This document shows, piece by piece, positions 19,404 through 32,145 of a stretch of DNA of 64,000 bases. A program made the translations under genes and the position numbers. Origin of the DNA: Rhodeus uyekii. Its lineage: Eukaryota > Chordata > Actinopteri > Cypriniformes > Acheilognathidae. How positions within the stretch are numbered: the first letter of the stretch is position 1; every line of letters starts with the position of its first letter. The stretch lies in NCBI GenBank assembly GCA_037043235.1, contig JAWRVZ010000139.1, forward strand, positions 1,746,001 through 1,810,000. The letters run 5' to 3'. The notes beneath the pieces are model-generated. The model worked only from the letters and a program-made list of their open reading frames with translations, was not told where the DNA came from and did no database searches.

Positions 19404-20260
19404 CCGGTGTTACGAGATTTTCGGTTTCTGGGATTTTCGGTTTCACTGGGCGGAGCTAACATGAATATTCATGATATTCCTACGCATGCGCGTGCCGCGT
19501 GAAACTGAAAATACCAGTCAATGCTTGCACAAATCTCCACATTGAGAAAAGGTAATTAGATCTTAAACGACAAACCACAGCTGTTTTTGTTTGCGAATAT
19601 GAATTATTATAGACATGTACAGTAAGATAAACGTACTAAACTGACACGAGTCTACGTTAATTTCAGTTACTCTCATTTGCATATTATTTGTAGAAGTTAA
19701 ACGGTCTTATTTTTGTGAACCTAGAGCAAAGCAACAAAACTGTATCTGTATCCTAATAAACTGTAACTTCCACTGGTGTGATTATTCTGCTGCCATAGGC
19801 TATAAACAGGAACATGCAATAGACCCTGTTGCACACATTCTTATCTTTTGCATTGTGTGTTTGTATAAATCTTACTCAAAATATTGCCATTATAAAGAAT
19901 TTACTCAATTAATGTAGCTCATAACTTGATGTGTAATGTGTGGAATAAAATACAAGAGTGTCCCAGATGATAGTTTATTGTTTTAGCAGACTGGACAAAT
20001 CAAAAGACTCATGAAGTTCCCTGTAGTTTACAAAAAAATAACCAAACAGGAACTACATGGGAACCTTAAAGGAATGTTTTGTGTTTACTGGGTTATAATC
20101 TTTTTTGTAGTTCGCATGTTTTGTGCAGTTCCTGAATGAAATCAGCATATTCACTTCATGTAATATCAAGATAAAGCACTGTAAACTCCAACTAGTGCTA
20201 TACATTGATTACATTTCGTTGTGTTCTCCCTTTGTACCATGTGATGTCTTTTATTAGTTG
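19404..20260 (+). repeat. Left arm of a large inverted duplication
   Basis: Two blocks match 22020-22400 in inverted orientation: 19404-19510 (GGTGTTACGAGATTTTCGG, then ACATGAATATTCATGA) and 20105-20245 (AGTTCGCATGTTTTGTGCAG, then AATATCAAGATAAAGCACTG). The left arm is longer by about 450 bp, partly because an AACGTTC-family repeat lies at 19960-20095. Confidence 0.7.
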
Positions 20261-21533
20261 TTTTCATTTATTGAATACGTCACTGACCGTAACAACTGCA
20301 ATAAACCTATTGCAATGTATCATATATGATGTTTTAAATTCAGACTGTTCATTCTCCATGTCCTCTGGTTGTTGTCTCTATGCTGTCAGGTTGGAAAAGT
20401 CATACAGTACTGAAAAACATTGATGAAAATTAAAAAATGTTTACCATGTTTCCAGTATTGTGGAAATGTATTATGCATAATAATATTTTCTCCACAAAAA
20501 TGTGTTTTAAGGCAGTTATTTCTATATTTTGCTGTAGTGTGTCAGTAGGAAATATTAGTTTCAAAGTATCCCTTTTGGCATTCATTTTAATTGTAATTAA
20601 TTCAATAAGATTTTTGTAGTCAAGGAGTCTGACAACAGATAGTGTTGATAGTACTCTCCACACAGAGATCTGATCTCACCATCATCGATATAATGATTAC
20701 ATGAAGAAACCGAACAAAACTAAGACTAAATCCTTACAAATTAAAATTATGGTTTAAGGTTCCACTTGCACAGTGAAACCAAAATTTCCAGAACACCTGT
20801 ATGATTACAGATACACTGATTTTCAATAGAAGAGCAGATATAGAATATTATTAAATTACATAAACTATTGAATCTATTTATTGCTATGGTCTTCTGTTAA
20901 GCTTTAAAACAGTGTTGGTTCTGACAATGACTGAAATAACATCTACAACCATATCAGTGTCCTTTTAAACACTTCACAACCAGTGGTGTTACTCTTTGTC
21001 ATCTGTTCTTTCTTTGACCATGCATGTTTTGCACAATGTACCTGCATGTTGTGCTTATTACTGTGCTTCTATTAGAGGCACTTTTGACCTGCAATATTGA
21101 AAAATTAAAAATCTATTAGATCTATTTTAAAACATTTATGATATTCTGGCATCCTGATAATGCCTTTTTCTTAATCACTCTTAAGATTTGCATGACAAAA
21201 TTTTGGAATCAGGAATTTAAGAAATGTAAACTTTTATTCAGCAAGGATGCATTAAATTGATCAAAAGTGACAGTAAAGACATTTGCAATGTCAAATGATG
21301 TACTTCAAATAAATGCTGTTCTTTTGAACTTTCTATTTAAAGAATCCTGAAAACACTGTATAATGATTTCCACACTTCATTAAGCAGCACTTCCCTTTTA
21401 AACATGATAATAATCAGAAATGTTTCTTAAGCAGCAAATCATCATCAAATGATTTCTGAAGGATCTTGTGACACTGAAGAGTGAAGGAATGAGCTCTGCC
21501 ATCACAAGATTTAAAAAAAAAAAAAAAATAAAA

Positions 21534-21564
<31 letters not shown>

Positions 21565-22000
21565 CAGAAAACAGCATTTCACAATATTATAGTTTTTTAA
21601 GTGCAGTCTTCGTACTAATACCAAACCTTTGAAGAGTACTGTAGGTCTATTATATAAAAACAAAAATGTGTTTCACCCAAAATGTTAAAATAAATTACAT
21701 TATTTTTGCCAGTATGCATAATTAAATAAAATTATTTTGAACATAAAATTGGTTACTATATTCTGTAAAAGGATGTAAATATTTATCTCATTTAAAAAAT
21801 GTTACTTTTTTATTTTATTTCTTACAATTTTGTCCATATAATTTTAAATCAAAATTGATTTATGTATTAAGGCAACACAATCATGTTTGTGTGGGTCTTA
21901 AGTTATTGGCCTATATATACAAAATAAGCAAGAATATAGTAATAAAAAAGCTTGTAGCCCACAGATGCATTTAAGGTTTATTTCAGTCATCACATTCAAC
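20261..22000. other. Spacer of the inverted duplication, AT-rich, with a cyprinid dispersed repeat
   Basis: No gene supported. 21215-21590 is a repeat I recall as very frequent in cyprinid sequence (ATTCAGCAAGGATGCATTAA, GTGACACTGAAGA). A poly-A and (TA)n tract follows at about 21510-21560. Confidence 0.45.
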
Positions 22001-22400
22001 AGATGATTAGTACGTTTAAAGCATCACAAGGTACAAAGGAAGAACACAACAATATAATCATTGTATCTAGTGGAAGTTTGCAGTGCTTTATCTTGATATT
22101 ATATGAAGTGAATATGTCATTATATATTCAGGAACTGCACAAAACATGCGAACTAATAAAAACATTATAAACTGTCATGAAACGATAAACAATTGAAGCG
22201 TATTTAGACATACATTCGCGCTGAAACTATATTTACCTTTCTTTTAAATAATCCATTAAACTTGCGGAGAAACAAAGAGGAGCGTAAACTAAAATTCTCA
22301 GTTTCACGCGCATGTCCGGGAAAGTCATGAATATTCATGTAAGCTCCACCGACTGAAACCAAAAATTCCAGAAACCGAAAATCTCGTAACACCGGCTCCT
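22001..22400 (-). repeat. Right arm of the inverted duplication
   Basis: Inverted counterpart of 19404-20260; the ~137-codon open frame across it on the minus strand is not supported as a gene. Confidence 0.7.
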
Positions 22401-22929
22401 CACTCACAGCCAACGAACTCCCGATGCTACTATATCTATTTTGCAGATATAGTCCTCTCCAATCAACAAACTGCCGATAAAAATAGTCTGAAATCTTGGC
22501 GTGTGTCCTCAAATGTCCTTCGAATAATCTCAGAGCTCCTCTTGACGATCGGCTGACCTTGACCAAAACTCTCCTCCACCTTCTCCTCATGCCGAACCAC
22601 CAATCACATCTCCCCAAAGCACCCGTGAGGGCGGGACTTAGCGCTCATGAACCAATAACAATAAAGCAATAACTAACTTATAGGTTAACACCTTTTTTCT
22701 ATGTACATTTCAATCAAACTTTACATATGACTGGATTCTTAAAGGCATACACTCACATTTATGCATTAAACTATATTGCTGCATACTCCATTCCTACATG
22801 AGCTCTGAGTTAGAACCCAACAAAATAAATATAAATTAAAACCACAAATACCAGAGGAAAAGTATTCTACTGGGTTACATATATATATATACAGTATATA
22901 TACACACAGTGGAGTTCAATTATCTCGAG

Positions 22930-23466
22930 TCTAATAATAATAATAATAATAATCAGTTACATTTATATAGCGCTTGGGGGGGATCTCCTCAACCGCCAGT
23001 GTGCAGTATCCACCTGGATGATGCAACAGCAACCTGTGCCAGAACGCTCACCACACACCAGCTAAGGAGAGGAGACAGAGCAATGAAGCCAATTAGTGTA
23101 GGGGGGATTAGGAAGCCGTGATTGACCAAGGCCAATGGGAAGATTTGGCCAGGGATGCTGGGGTTAAATCCCTACTCTTGCAAAGAACATCTTGGGATTT
23201 TTAATGACCACAGAGAGTCAGGACCTCGGTTTAACATCTCATCCAAAGGACGCTGCTTGTTGCAGTACAGTGTCCACATCACAATACTGGGGCGGTAGGA
23301 CCCACACAGACTCCAGGGTGAGCACCCCCTGCTGGCCTCCTAACACCACTTCCAGCAGCAACCTAGTTTTACCAGGAGGTCTCCCATCCAGGTACTGACC
23401 AGGCTCAACCCTGCTTAGCTTCAGTGGGCAACCAGTCTTAGGCTATAGGGTGATATGGCTGCTGAC
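22930..23466 (-). mobile_element. 5S-rRNA-derived SINE
   Basis: On the minus strand it begins with a 5S-rRNA-like head (GAAGCTAAGCAGGGTTGAGC, then CTGGATGGGAGACC, around 23380-23430), continues with a body of about 400 bp, and ends at 22930 with an (ATT)n tail. A 5S head supplying the internal Pol III promoter and a simple-repeat tail are the marks of 5S-class SINEs. It is noncoding. Divergence from 5S RNA rules out a functional rRNA gene. Confidence 0.75.
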
Positions 23467-23473
23467 ATCTATA

Positions 23474-23609
23474 CAGTGGGTATGGAAAGTATTTAGACCC
23501 CCTTAAATTTTGCTATATTGCAGCCATTTGCTTAAATCATTTAAGTTCAGTAGCAATATAACAAATAGTGAAAAATTTAAGGTAGTCTGAAAACTTTCCG
23601 TACCCACTA
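23474..23609. mobile_element. Tc1/mariner-like MITE
   Basis: About 136 bp between TA dinucleotides, with ends CAGTGGGTATGGAAAGTA and the inverted CTTTCCGTACCCACT. Too short for a gene. Confidence 0.7.
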
Positions 23610-24359
23610 TATATATTACAAGCAACTTGGCTGTGCTGGTCATGAAGGTGTAATGTGCTCTTTCCACAATAAATAGCTGAAACACGAGCACACAAATAAA
23701 TCACTGCATTTTTTTACAGTTGTGTTCTCATTATAATTTGTCGCCCATTTGACTGATTTGTGCTGCACATGTTGTTTTTAATTGTATCTTCCTTTTCGAA
23801 GTGAAACACAGAACTTGGCTCAAATTAACAGAAAAGAGTAATTCAAAAGCTGTGTTGAGCCTGCTGGGTAATATTTGTGGTTATTTTAAAACTGAGTGAA
23901 ACTATCTATGGAATGAGAATTTTTTTTAAATATCTTAATTGTCGAATTGTTGTCATTTGCTAATTGCATGTCAAGTCAAATAAAATCTTTTTTCATCAAC
24001 AAATGTAATTGTTTTGATTATATTATTGTAATAATGACCACTTTTCATAACATGTTAATGTATCATTAATATTATTTGTATGTGATACACATCTTTAGTT
24101 TAGTTAAAGGTACTTCATGTTGTTGTGGTGACCCTTCAACCAGAAATTTAAATTCATTAATTTCAATTCATCAATTTCTCACACCAGTTTTGCTGTACGG
24201 TATATGATTTCATTATTTTTTTCAGATCAGCACAAATATTAAGTTACAAGTTATAAATTACTCATACATAAGTGAGTAAAATAAACTAAGCATAAACAAA
24301 ACAAAAAACTAGCAAAGAAATAACAATGAAAGTACTTCTTTTTCATCATTTAGACTTTA
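23610..24359. other. AT-rich gap, nothing recognised
   Basis: No open frame or repeat structure that I can support. Confidence 0.5.
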
Positions 24360-24796
24360 AACTTTTGAACCAATTTTCTTTAAGTCGTACACTTCCTGTT
24401 CAGTCAACCCCCCCCTGGCCTATTTCTTTCATTGACATTTTTGCTGACTCTATAAACAATTTATGGTCAGGAAATAAATCTTCTACTTGAACTCCCTTCA
24501 TTCCTTTTGTGTTTTGCAAAAACGTCTTGATCTTTTCCAGTATGTAAGGTGTCCAGTGTTTTCTCCTCCCAGATCTCCTTCGAGAGCCTGAATCAACTGA
24601 ACTCACTGATTCACCTTCACTTTCTGTTATAGAATAATCAGAGTTCGCTTGGTGAGATATCATTTCTTGAGCCATCTCTTCTCTTGTCTTTTTTTCCTTA
24701 ACCTGCTCCTTCTTTGCTTTTTTTCCCTTGTCTCAGTCCCATAGTTTAATTGTCTGTGTTTTAAAAAGATTGTCATCTTCAGTCATATCCGTGTCT
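24360..24796 (-). pseudogene. LINE ORF1 fragment, L1/Tx1-like, 3' part
   Basis: Minus-strand frame 24675-24400 contains an acidic Ser-rich part, then RRKHWTPYILEKIKTFLQ and VEDLFPDHKLFIESAKM; after a one-base slip in a run of G it continues as LTEQEVYDLKK. I recognise this as the C-terminal region seen in fish Tx1-like LINE ORF1 proteins, where FFPD...FI and TDQEVYRLKK are conserved. Its upstream part is at 46116-46360; gypsy-2 split it at the 4-bp site GTCT. Confidence 0.55.
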
Positions 24797-25007
24797 TGTG
24801 ACAGAATCAGAGAACTGCATTACCCAAAATGCAATCTGCTAAATGGGAGGAGTTCCTGTGACATGAAAGGAAGTGGTGAGTTAATTAAAATGACAGGTGT
24901 GCAAGTGTTTGGCGGGAAGTGTGAAACAAAGAGAGAAAGAGATGGGCAGGAGTGAACAGTCGTTGAGAACAGGAGGAACAAACTGTTGAAGATGATCTGA
25001 GAGAAGA

Positions 25008-25303
25008 TGTTGCCCCCTTGGACAATAACGACAACAAAATGTTCCTTTTCTGTAGATTTATTTGCCCCGGTTGTTTTTTTTCTTTTGATTTTTGTAACAG
25101 ATTCAGGGCGGATCAACTTCAACACACACACACATTTTTGTCAACAACCACCCTTCTTCTCCCCACAGCGCCCCCAACAGTAAACATATTTCCTTAGTTG
25201 TTTGACTTCTCTTTATATTATTCCACTTACATTATATTAGTGTAAATTCTCTATACTAAACAAAGACATTAAACAAATTAACTAATTATTTGAGGCCATT
25301 ACA
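25008..25303 (-). repeat. Gypsy-1 3' LTR
   Basis: 296 bp, TGTAATGGCC...GGGGGCAACA on the minus strand. Near-identical to the other LTR (I see roughly six differences, mostly in runs). Confidence 0.9.
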
Positions 25304-25842
25304 CACATTTTTTTTCCTTTACAATCTCTGGGTAAATATTTAACAAGTAAGTTCCAATAACAGCATACAATACATTTTACTCTCAGCTTAACCATGCAAT
25401 CACTATCTTCTACTTCAATACAACTGTGACATTACTACAATCATCTAACGTTTTTAGACTTGATGCGTGTTGAGAGGTGTCTTGTCTTTAGGCTCGCTGG
25501 TGGGCCCCCCAGAACATCCTGCAATGACAAGTGGGCACAACCACATACACCTCCACAAAGTATTGATACATTTTTAAATGTCAAATCAGTAATGTATTCA
25601 ACTCTTAGTTTCATTCAGCCTTTCAAATTTACGTTAAACTGGCAAAATTATAGTTATTATGACTGTTACTTTACATACCCGTACTTGCTTATAACTCACT
25701 TAGGAAAAATAATACTTTGAACTTGAACTATTTCAACTATTACTTGTCTTACTTAATGTGAAGGATACAGATTCAGGTGATCGATACTCAGTTGCGGTTG
25801 TATACAGCAGGTTACAACATTAGTGTTTCTACCACAAGCATT
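25304..25842 (-). other. Gypsy-1 3' untranslated region
   Basis: AT-rich, no open frame of note; sits between pol stop and the polypurine tract. Confidence 0.6.
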
Positions 25843-28098
25843 TCAGCTCACAGGTCGAAGTGTGGGCTCACCCAGGGTGTCATACGTATACAGATTCCAA
25901 GGTTGCCTGGTTCTGGTAGATGTTCTCCTGACACGCTCTAATGGCAAGTCACCATCTTCATGCTCAGCTTCACCTACGGATTCTTCTTCCAGCACTTGAT
26001 GTTCTCCCAGCACTTCTTCATCAGACACCTCTGAGTCAGGTAAGTTTACAGATTCATCAACGATTTTCTCAATGTCCGGTTCCTTTTCAGGTTTTCTGTT
26101 TCTCTCCTCTCCATTAGGGTGGAATTCCGCTGCACATGGATCCAGATCGGTTCCTGTTCTCTGCATTGGGACACACAAGCGAAACTCCTCGTCGCTGGAA
26201 CTGTCGGTGCTGTCGTCGTGATTATTTTGTTGTGGTTTCTGTTTTGACCTGCTTCTCTGACCTTCTTTTCTTTTCAGACAAACATCGATTTTCCTCTGCT
26301 TATCAACCAGGTAAGGACAAGGCAATAGAAGATTCTGGTGTGACACTCTTTCCTTTCCAGTCCCATTGAATGGTTCTACTACATACACTGGGCCATCTCC
26401 TCCTCTCCTTTCTTTCACCACATATGTTTGTTTATCCCAGTATGAGCGCAGTTTTCCTGGGCCACCCCTTTCTGTCAGGTTCCTCACCAGCACATGATCA
26501 CCTGGCTCCAAGACAGAACTCCATGCTTTCTGGTTGTAATTCCTCTGTCCCTTTGCCGCAGCCTTCTTCATGTTCTTTGTTGCAATCTTGTATGCTTCCT
26601 GCATTGATTTTTTCCATTTCTCAGCATAATCAGTATGAGACTGAGTGTTCTTGACTTGCTTTGTGGGGATCACCAGATCAATGGGAAGAACTGGCTCTCG
26701 ACCAAAAAGAAGGAAGAATGGAGAAAATCCTGTTGACTCATGCACAGTACAATTGTAGGCGTGGACAACTTTGTTAAGGTGGTCTGCCCAACTCGACTTC
26801 TCTGTCTCTTCTAGAGTCCTCAGCATCCCTAACAGTGTCCTATTGAATCTCTCTGCTGGATTAGCTTGGGGGTGGTAGGGAGTAGTGCGTGAATTCTTAA
26901 TCCCACAGTAACTTTGTAGCTTCTGGAACAGGCTGTTTTCGAACTCCCTCCCCTGATCATGGTGTATCTTCGCAGGAAACCCAAAGCGGAGGATGAAATT
27001 TTCAAAGATCTTCCGGGCTGCTGTCTTTCCAGACTTGTTTCTGGTGGCGTATGCCTGAGCAAACTTTGAAAAATGGTCTATGACCACAAGGATATACTCT
27101 GCTCCCCCTCTACTTTTTTCCAAGTGCAGGTAATCAATTGAGATCATCTCAAATGGAGCTGTTGTCACAATGCTCTGTATTGAGGTCCTGGTTATCCGGT
27201 TTGGTTTCTTCTGCCTTAGGCATCGACACACTTTTGTGACATAATGTTCCATTTCTTCTCTCATTCTCGGCCAGAAGAACCGTGCACGAGCTGCTGCCAC
27301 CATACGATCTGCCCCGAGGTGAGCCATGTCTTCATGTAAATACTTATAGATCTTACTTTTTAAGTTTTCTGGGACAACTAACTGAGTTCTGGCCTTTATT
27401 TTCCTTTGCAGGATACCTCCCTCATCGATTTGCAGGTAATGCCATTGTCGTAGCAGTCGTCTCAGAGCTTCTGGTTCCTTCAGTTTGTCTTTGTGTTTAG
27501 GGTAGGGTCGTTTTTGTTTCAATTCAATTACTCGGCTGATGACTGGATCACTCAACTGGGCGTTCCTGATATCCTGTGGTGTTAACTGTTGACTGACCTC
27601 TAATCCACCTGTCTGCTCCTCGGGTAAAACATCTATGTTGCAGGTGATTGCAGATATCCAGTCCACTTCTCCACATTGTTGTGCTTTCAAGGCTTCCCCG
27701 ATTGATCCCAGAACTTCTGGATCACATTCTTGAGTACACTCTCTGATTGTGACTTCCATGGGCACTGGTCTACGTGACAAGAAGTCTGCATCTCGATTTG
27801 ATGTTCCCGGTCTATACTTTAAAGTGAAACGATAGTCTGCCAGCTCAGAAACCCAGCGTTGTCCTGCCGCATTGAGCTTCGCCGTTATCATGACATATGT
27901 CAGTGGGTTATTATCACTGTAGACAATAAAATGTGGTGCATAAAACAAATAGTCGCGGAAACGTTCTGTTATCGCCCATTTTAGACCCAGGAACTCCAAC
28001 TTCCCAGAGTGCAGTCTGTAGTTCCTTTCGGTAGGGGTCAGCGTCCGAGACCCATAACCCACTACTCTACCACTAGAGTAACCCACTAAGTCTACCAC
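25843..28098 (-). pseudogene. Gypsy-1 pol, RNase H end and integrase
   Basis: Open for 751 codons but out of frame with the preceding RT part, so pol is split by a frameshift inside RNase H near 28080. It begins in RNase H (VVGYGSRTLTPTERNY, IVYSDNNPLTYV, GTSNRDADFLSRRPV). Integrase follows: HLGADRMVAAARARFFWP with a CRCLRQ remnant of the zinc-binding part, then the core with Asp in MISIDYLHL, Asp in KIHHDQGREFEN, and Glu in NPAERFNRTLL. A GPY/F-like tail (DHVLVRNLTERGGPGKLRSY) comes after, followed by about 130 acidic residues of no known domain. This half is apparently intact in itself. Confidence 0.85.
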
Positions 28099-30262
28099 TC
28101 TGTCGTTGGTACAATATGGCTCCTAGCCCTTCTTCTGACGCATCAATATGAAGGACAAATGGCTTCTCGAAGTCTGGGTATGCCATGATGGGTGGGTTTG
28201 ACAACCCCGCAATCAGCTTTTCCAGTGCTTCCTGATGTCTCCCAGTCCATTCCACCGGCTGTGATGGAGGTGCTTGCGAAGAAGAGTTCCCTCTCTTTCC
28301 TGAGCCTTTAGTCTTGTACATACCAGGTTTTGTCAACAGTTCATATAGAGGTTTGGCTATTCTGGTGAAATCAGCAATATATGATCTGTAGTAGCCAAGA
28401 AATCCCATAAGTTTCCTCACCTCACGTACAGTGGTGGGTGTCTCCCACTTTAGTGCTTGGACAGCCTCCATTTCTTTGGGGTACATGCTGTAACCATGTT
28501 CAGAGACGATACGGCCCACATAGCAAACTTCTCGCTTGAAGAGGTCACACTTCCTTGGCCTTAGCTTGATACCACACTGCTCTTGTCGCTGTAGCACTCT
28601 CCTCAAGTCCTCTAGATGCTGGTCAAAGTCCTTGCTGAAGACCAGTACGTCATCAAGGTAAGGAACACAGATATCATCCCTCAGCTCTCCTAGACACTCT
28701 TCTATGTACCTCTGAAAAGCGGCGGGTGCATTTGTGAGGCCAAAAGGTATCTGTACCCACTCGTAGAGCCCCCAGGGTGTTATGAATGCTGTGTATGCCC
28801 TATTGTCCTCACTCATGACGCCCTGATGATAGGCTTTACCCTGGTCCAGCACTGTGAACCAGGAATTTCCGCCTAGATTCTCTAGAATCTCTTGAATTCG
28901 CGGGATGGGATGCCGGTCAGGGTGAGTTTTCTCGTTGAGCAGCCGGTAGTCCACACATAACCGCAAGCTCCCATCCTTCTTCCTCACACAAACAACTGGC
29001 GAGGAGTAGGAAGATGTTGACTTTTGAATCCACCCCTGACTCAGCAAGTTCTGTATGTGAGTCTTCACCTCCTGATAAAGGGGTCGGGGGATTGCATTGT
29101 ATGTCTTTTGAACCGGGACATTGTCTTTCAACCGAATATCCATTCTAAGGTCCTGGATACATCCTGTATCCCAGTCATCCTTAGCAAACACCCCACCATT
29201 CTCTCTCATTAGCTGTCTCACACGTTCCTGTTGTTCCCCCGGTAAGTGACCGAGGTCCACTGGAGGGTCCCAGCCTTCACTCTTCTGAACCGTGGACTGT
29301 GTCTCTGGAGTTAAATCATCGTCGCGTTGTGATGGCTGAGGTTGGCATCCACTCAGAGGCAGCGGTTTCACTTCCAGCTGATGAATGGCATCCACTGCAT
29401 AAAGCCACCCCAGGACTGTCCGTGCACTAAGCATCACGTCTTCATCCGTGGTATTTTCCACCATCAGGGTGACATTATCATTAGCCTCCAGAGGCATCTG
29501 GATAAGCTGTTTGTTTACTCTTATCACTGCAGGCCAGGGTTCTTCTGGATTGGGCTCCAGCATCACGTGTGTTCCCAGGGGAATCATCTTATTCAGTTTG
29601 CCACAACTGACGCTCACTTTTGCGCACCTTGGAAGAATGATAGATTTTCTTCCCACTCTTGCAATATGACAGTCGCTGATGTTTTTGCGCTTCTTCAGGA
29701 GTGATAGAATGGCTTTTGCTTTCCTAGGGCTAACTTCAAGGGATGAACTCAGTGTACTCACAAGGAAACTCAAGGGAATTTGTTGGGCTGCGTTAGCTTG
29801 TACCAACTCCTCAGTCACATTAAAGCCAATAATTGGTTTCTCCAATTCACTGGACGCAATGAGAATTGGTGCCAGCAGGTGTCTGCCCTTTCTTTCAGTC
29901 TCAGTGTTTCTAGACAGACAAAACTCCACTTCTATCCAGCCTTCATATGGGATGCTCGTCCCATTCGCCGCTGTCAGGTTGAGTTCTCCCTCCTCCAGTA
30001 GCTCTCTCACTGGTCTCACCTCTGCGTCAGGAAGATGTCTCTTCTTCCACTCTGAGCCCACAATTGAAACCTGCGACCCTGTGTCCCAGAGCACTGATGT
30101 CTTAACACCTCCTAAAGAACATTGAACCAGGCATTTGCTTCCCACCAAACTAGCTGTTTTCTCTTGTTTGTTTGACCATGGCCTTTCAGATAAGCAAGCT
30201 CTTGGTATGTTGTCCATTATGTCTGAGGTAATCTCAATCTTGCTTGATGTTGCATTGGTCAC
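28073..30262 (-). pseudogene. Gypsy-1 pol, protease and reverse transcriptase
   Basis: Open for 729 codons. Protease: [13 protein letters not shown], the retropepsin [49 protein letters not shown] and the catalytic YLDD in [11 protein letters not shown]. The connection and start of RNase H ([16 protein letters not shown]) are in frame, then the frame ends in RLSGLL and continues in the other frame. The long spacer of about 250 residues between protease and RT is unusual for gypsy and resembles fish elements with a large protease-RT linker. Confidence 0.85.
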
Positions 30263-31204
30263 AGTTTGTTTCCGACAGCCCGCTGCCCAGTGCTCACTAC
30301 TGCCACACTTGTAACAGTGTTCACATCTTCCCTCTGGGTTGGACCGCTCACACTGGGTACAATGTCTTGTATTTGTCTGGGCAGGAGAAAACTGATTACG
30401 AGTGAATCTCCAGTTACTGTTCTCTGAGGTCGTGATGTTTGAGTGAGGCTCGCCACTTGAGAAGTAAAAGTCTCAATTGCTTCACAGATCACTTTGTCCC
30501 TCGCATCCAGCTTTTCCATGAGGCTTTGGGGGTTTCTCTTTCTTCACACTAACACATTCCTTTTGTTCAGCATGTGTCTGTTCCCCCTCAGTGACTATGG
30601 CCACCGTGGCGACTTTGGGTCGAGTGGTGGAGAACTTGGATTTTCTTTCTAGCTCCAGACTATATGAGATGTTCATCTTCTCCAGAAGCACTTCATCTTC
30701 CACCAGTGGGTTTTCTAGATAGGGTTTTAGATCGGTGCGTATGCTGTCATCATGAAGACCAGTCAGGACTGTCTGCAAAAACTGATTCTGTATTAGTTCA
30801 TGATTGTATTTTAATCCTGTCCTTACATTTTCAGATGCTGACAAAATCCTTTGCCTGAGATCCATGGCCCTAACTAAAAACTGGATAGGCGTTTCTTTGG
30901 GTTCTTGAACTGCCCGAGTGAGTGAGTGATACAATTCTGTTGCATCCTTTTCAATGAAATGTGCTCTGAGAATTTGTTTCAGGGCAGGCAATGTTAAATC
31001 TGCTCTACTCTCCAGGTAACTTCTCAAACTGACACCTGGGATGATGGCTTGAATAACTGCCTCAACGATTTCACTTTCAACGTAACCTCTTTTGCAAGCC
31101 CTGTGGATCTGTCTATCCAGGCTGGAAAAATTTAGTTTGTCTCTCTGGCCAGATTCACCAATTTGCCCAATTATTTTGAGTTCTTTTTTGTATACTGGAT
31201 GCAT
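30263..31204 (-). pseudogene. Gypsy-1 gag with zinc knuckle, frameshifted
   Basis: 31204-30482 is an open stretch encoding a helical gag region (LRSYLESRADLTLPAL, PIQFLVRAMDLRQRIL, LQTVLTGLHDDSIRTDL) that matches the capsid-like part of vertebrate-type gypsy gag. A CCHC knuckle, [14 protein letters not shown], lies at about 30280-30325 in a different frame, so at least one frameshift separates them. A basic Lys-rich end (KKEKPPKPHGKAG) precedes. Confidence 0.7.
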
Positions 31205-31428
31205 TAGCGTGACATTTTCTCCTGAAACAGATTAATTTTGGATTCTCCGGTGTGTTTTGACACTTTGTGATTCTACTGCAGTGATTATTACAGGTTTTTC
31301 TGATGCAATTCCCGTGACGCCCACAGGGAGGCACTCCAAGTCAACGTTTCCTTGCCCCTCGTTGGTTGCTTCACGCTCTCCACTGGATGAACTATCTGTA
31401 TCCTCTGCGTGGGATGGTGGGGGGTTTC

Positions 31429-31686
31429 TCAGTTTCTCAAGCTGTCGATTTTCTCTCTTATATCTAACAATACAGATAGTCCTTCATCTTCAAGTGAAAC
31501 AACCTCATCTCCCTCTAAATGCTGCAGAATGCGTCTTCTCAGCGTGCGAGGCGTGTGTGTTTCACTCTCCCCCACATTTACCTTCAGTATTTCACATAAA
31601 ATTCTCAGTTGTGAAACGGACAAGTCGAGTAATTTACTTTCTATTTCGTCCAGCGTAGCTTCCCACAGAGGCAACATTATGACCAA
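31429..31686 (-). pseudogene. Gypsy-1 gag N-terminal part
   Basis: Eighty-five codons starting MVIMLPLWEATLDEIESKLL, with SVSQLRILCEILKV and RTLRRRILQHLEGDE, a leucine-rich helical segment like the N-terminus of the same fish gag family. The frame then breaks at a C-run; an acidic Ser-rich continuation can be seen in another frame to about 31205. Confidence 0.6.
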
Positions 31687-32145
31687 TCCCTGAAAAGACT
31701 AATTCAACTCACGTTTGGAGTACTTTTGTTCTGGGTTTTTCCACAGTCCTCTCTCTCCCCGTGAATCGCGGGTCGTTCCTCGCTCGCGTGGCTGATCAGC
31801 TGCTCGCACTTCGTGCTCTCTTCCTCCTGAATCCGTTACAAACTGGGCGGAAACACCAGTTTTATGTTGCCCCCTTGGACAATAATGACAACAAAATGTT
31901 CCTTTTCTGTAGATTTATTTGCCCCGGGTTGTTTTTTTTCTTTTGATTTTTGTAACAGATTCAGGGCGGAACAACTTCAACACAAACACACATTTTGTCA
32001 ACAACCACCCTTCTTCTCCCCACAGCGCCCCCAACAGTAAACATATTTCCTTAGTTGTTTGACTTCTCTTTATATTATTCCACTTACATTATATTAGTGT
32101 AAATTCTCTATACTAAACAAAGACATTAAACAAATTAACTAATTC

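Noticed and set aside
22204..22617. 137-codon minus-strand frame
   Set aside because: Crosses the inverted-duplication arm and its edge; the homologous left arm does not keep the frame.
23380..23466. Functional 5S rRNA gene
   Set aside because: Only the promoter-like head is kept, with many changes, and it runs into a SINE body.
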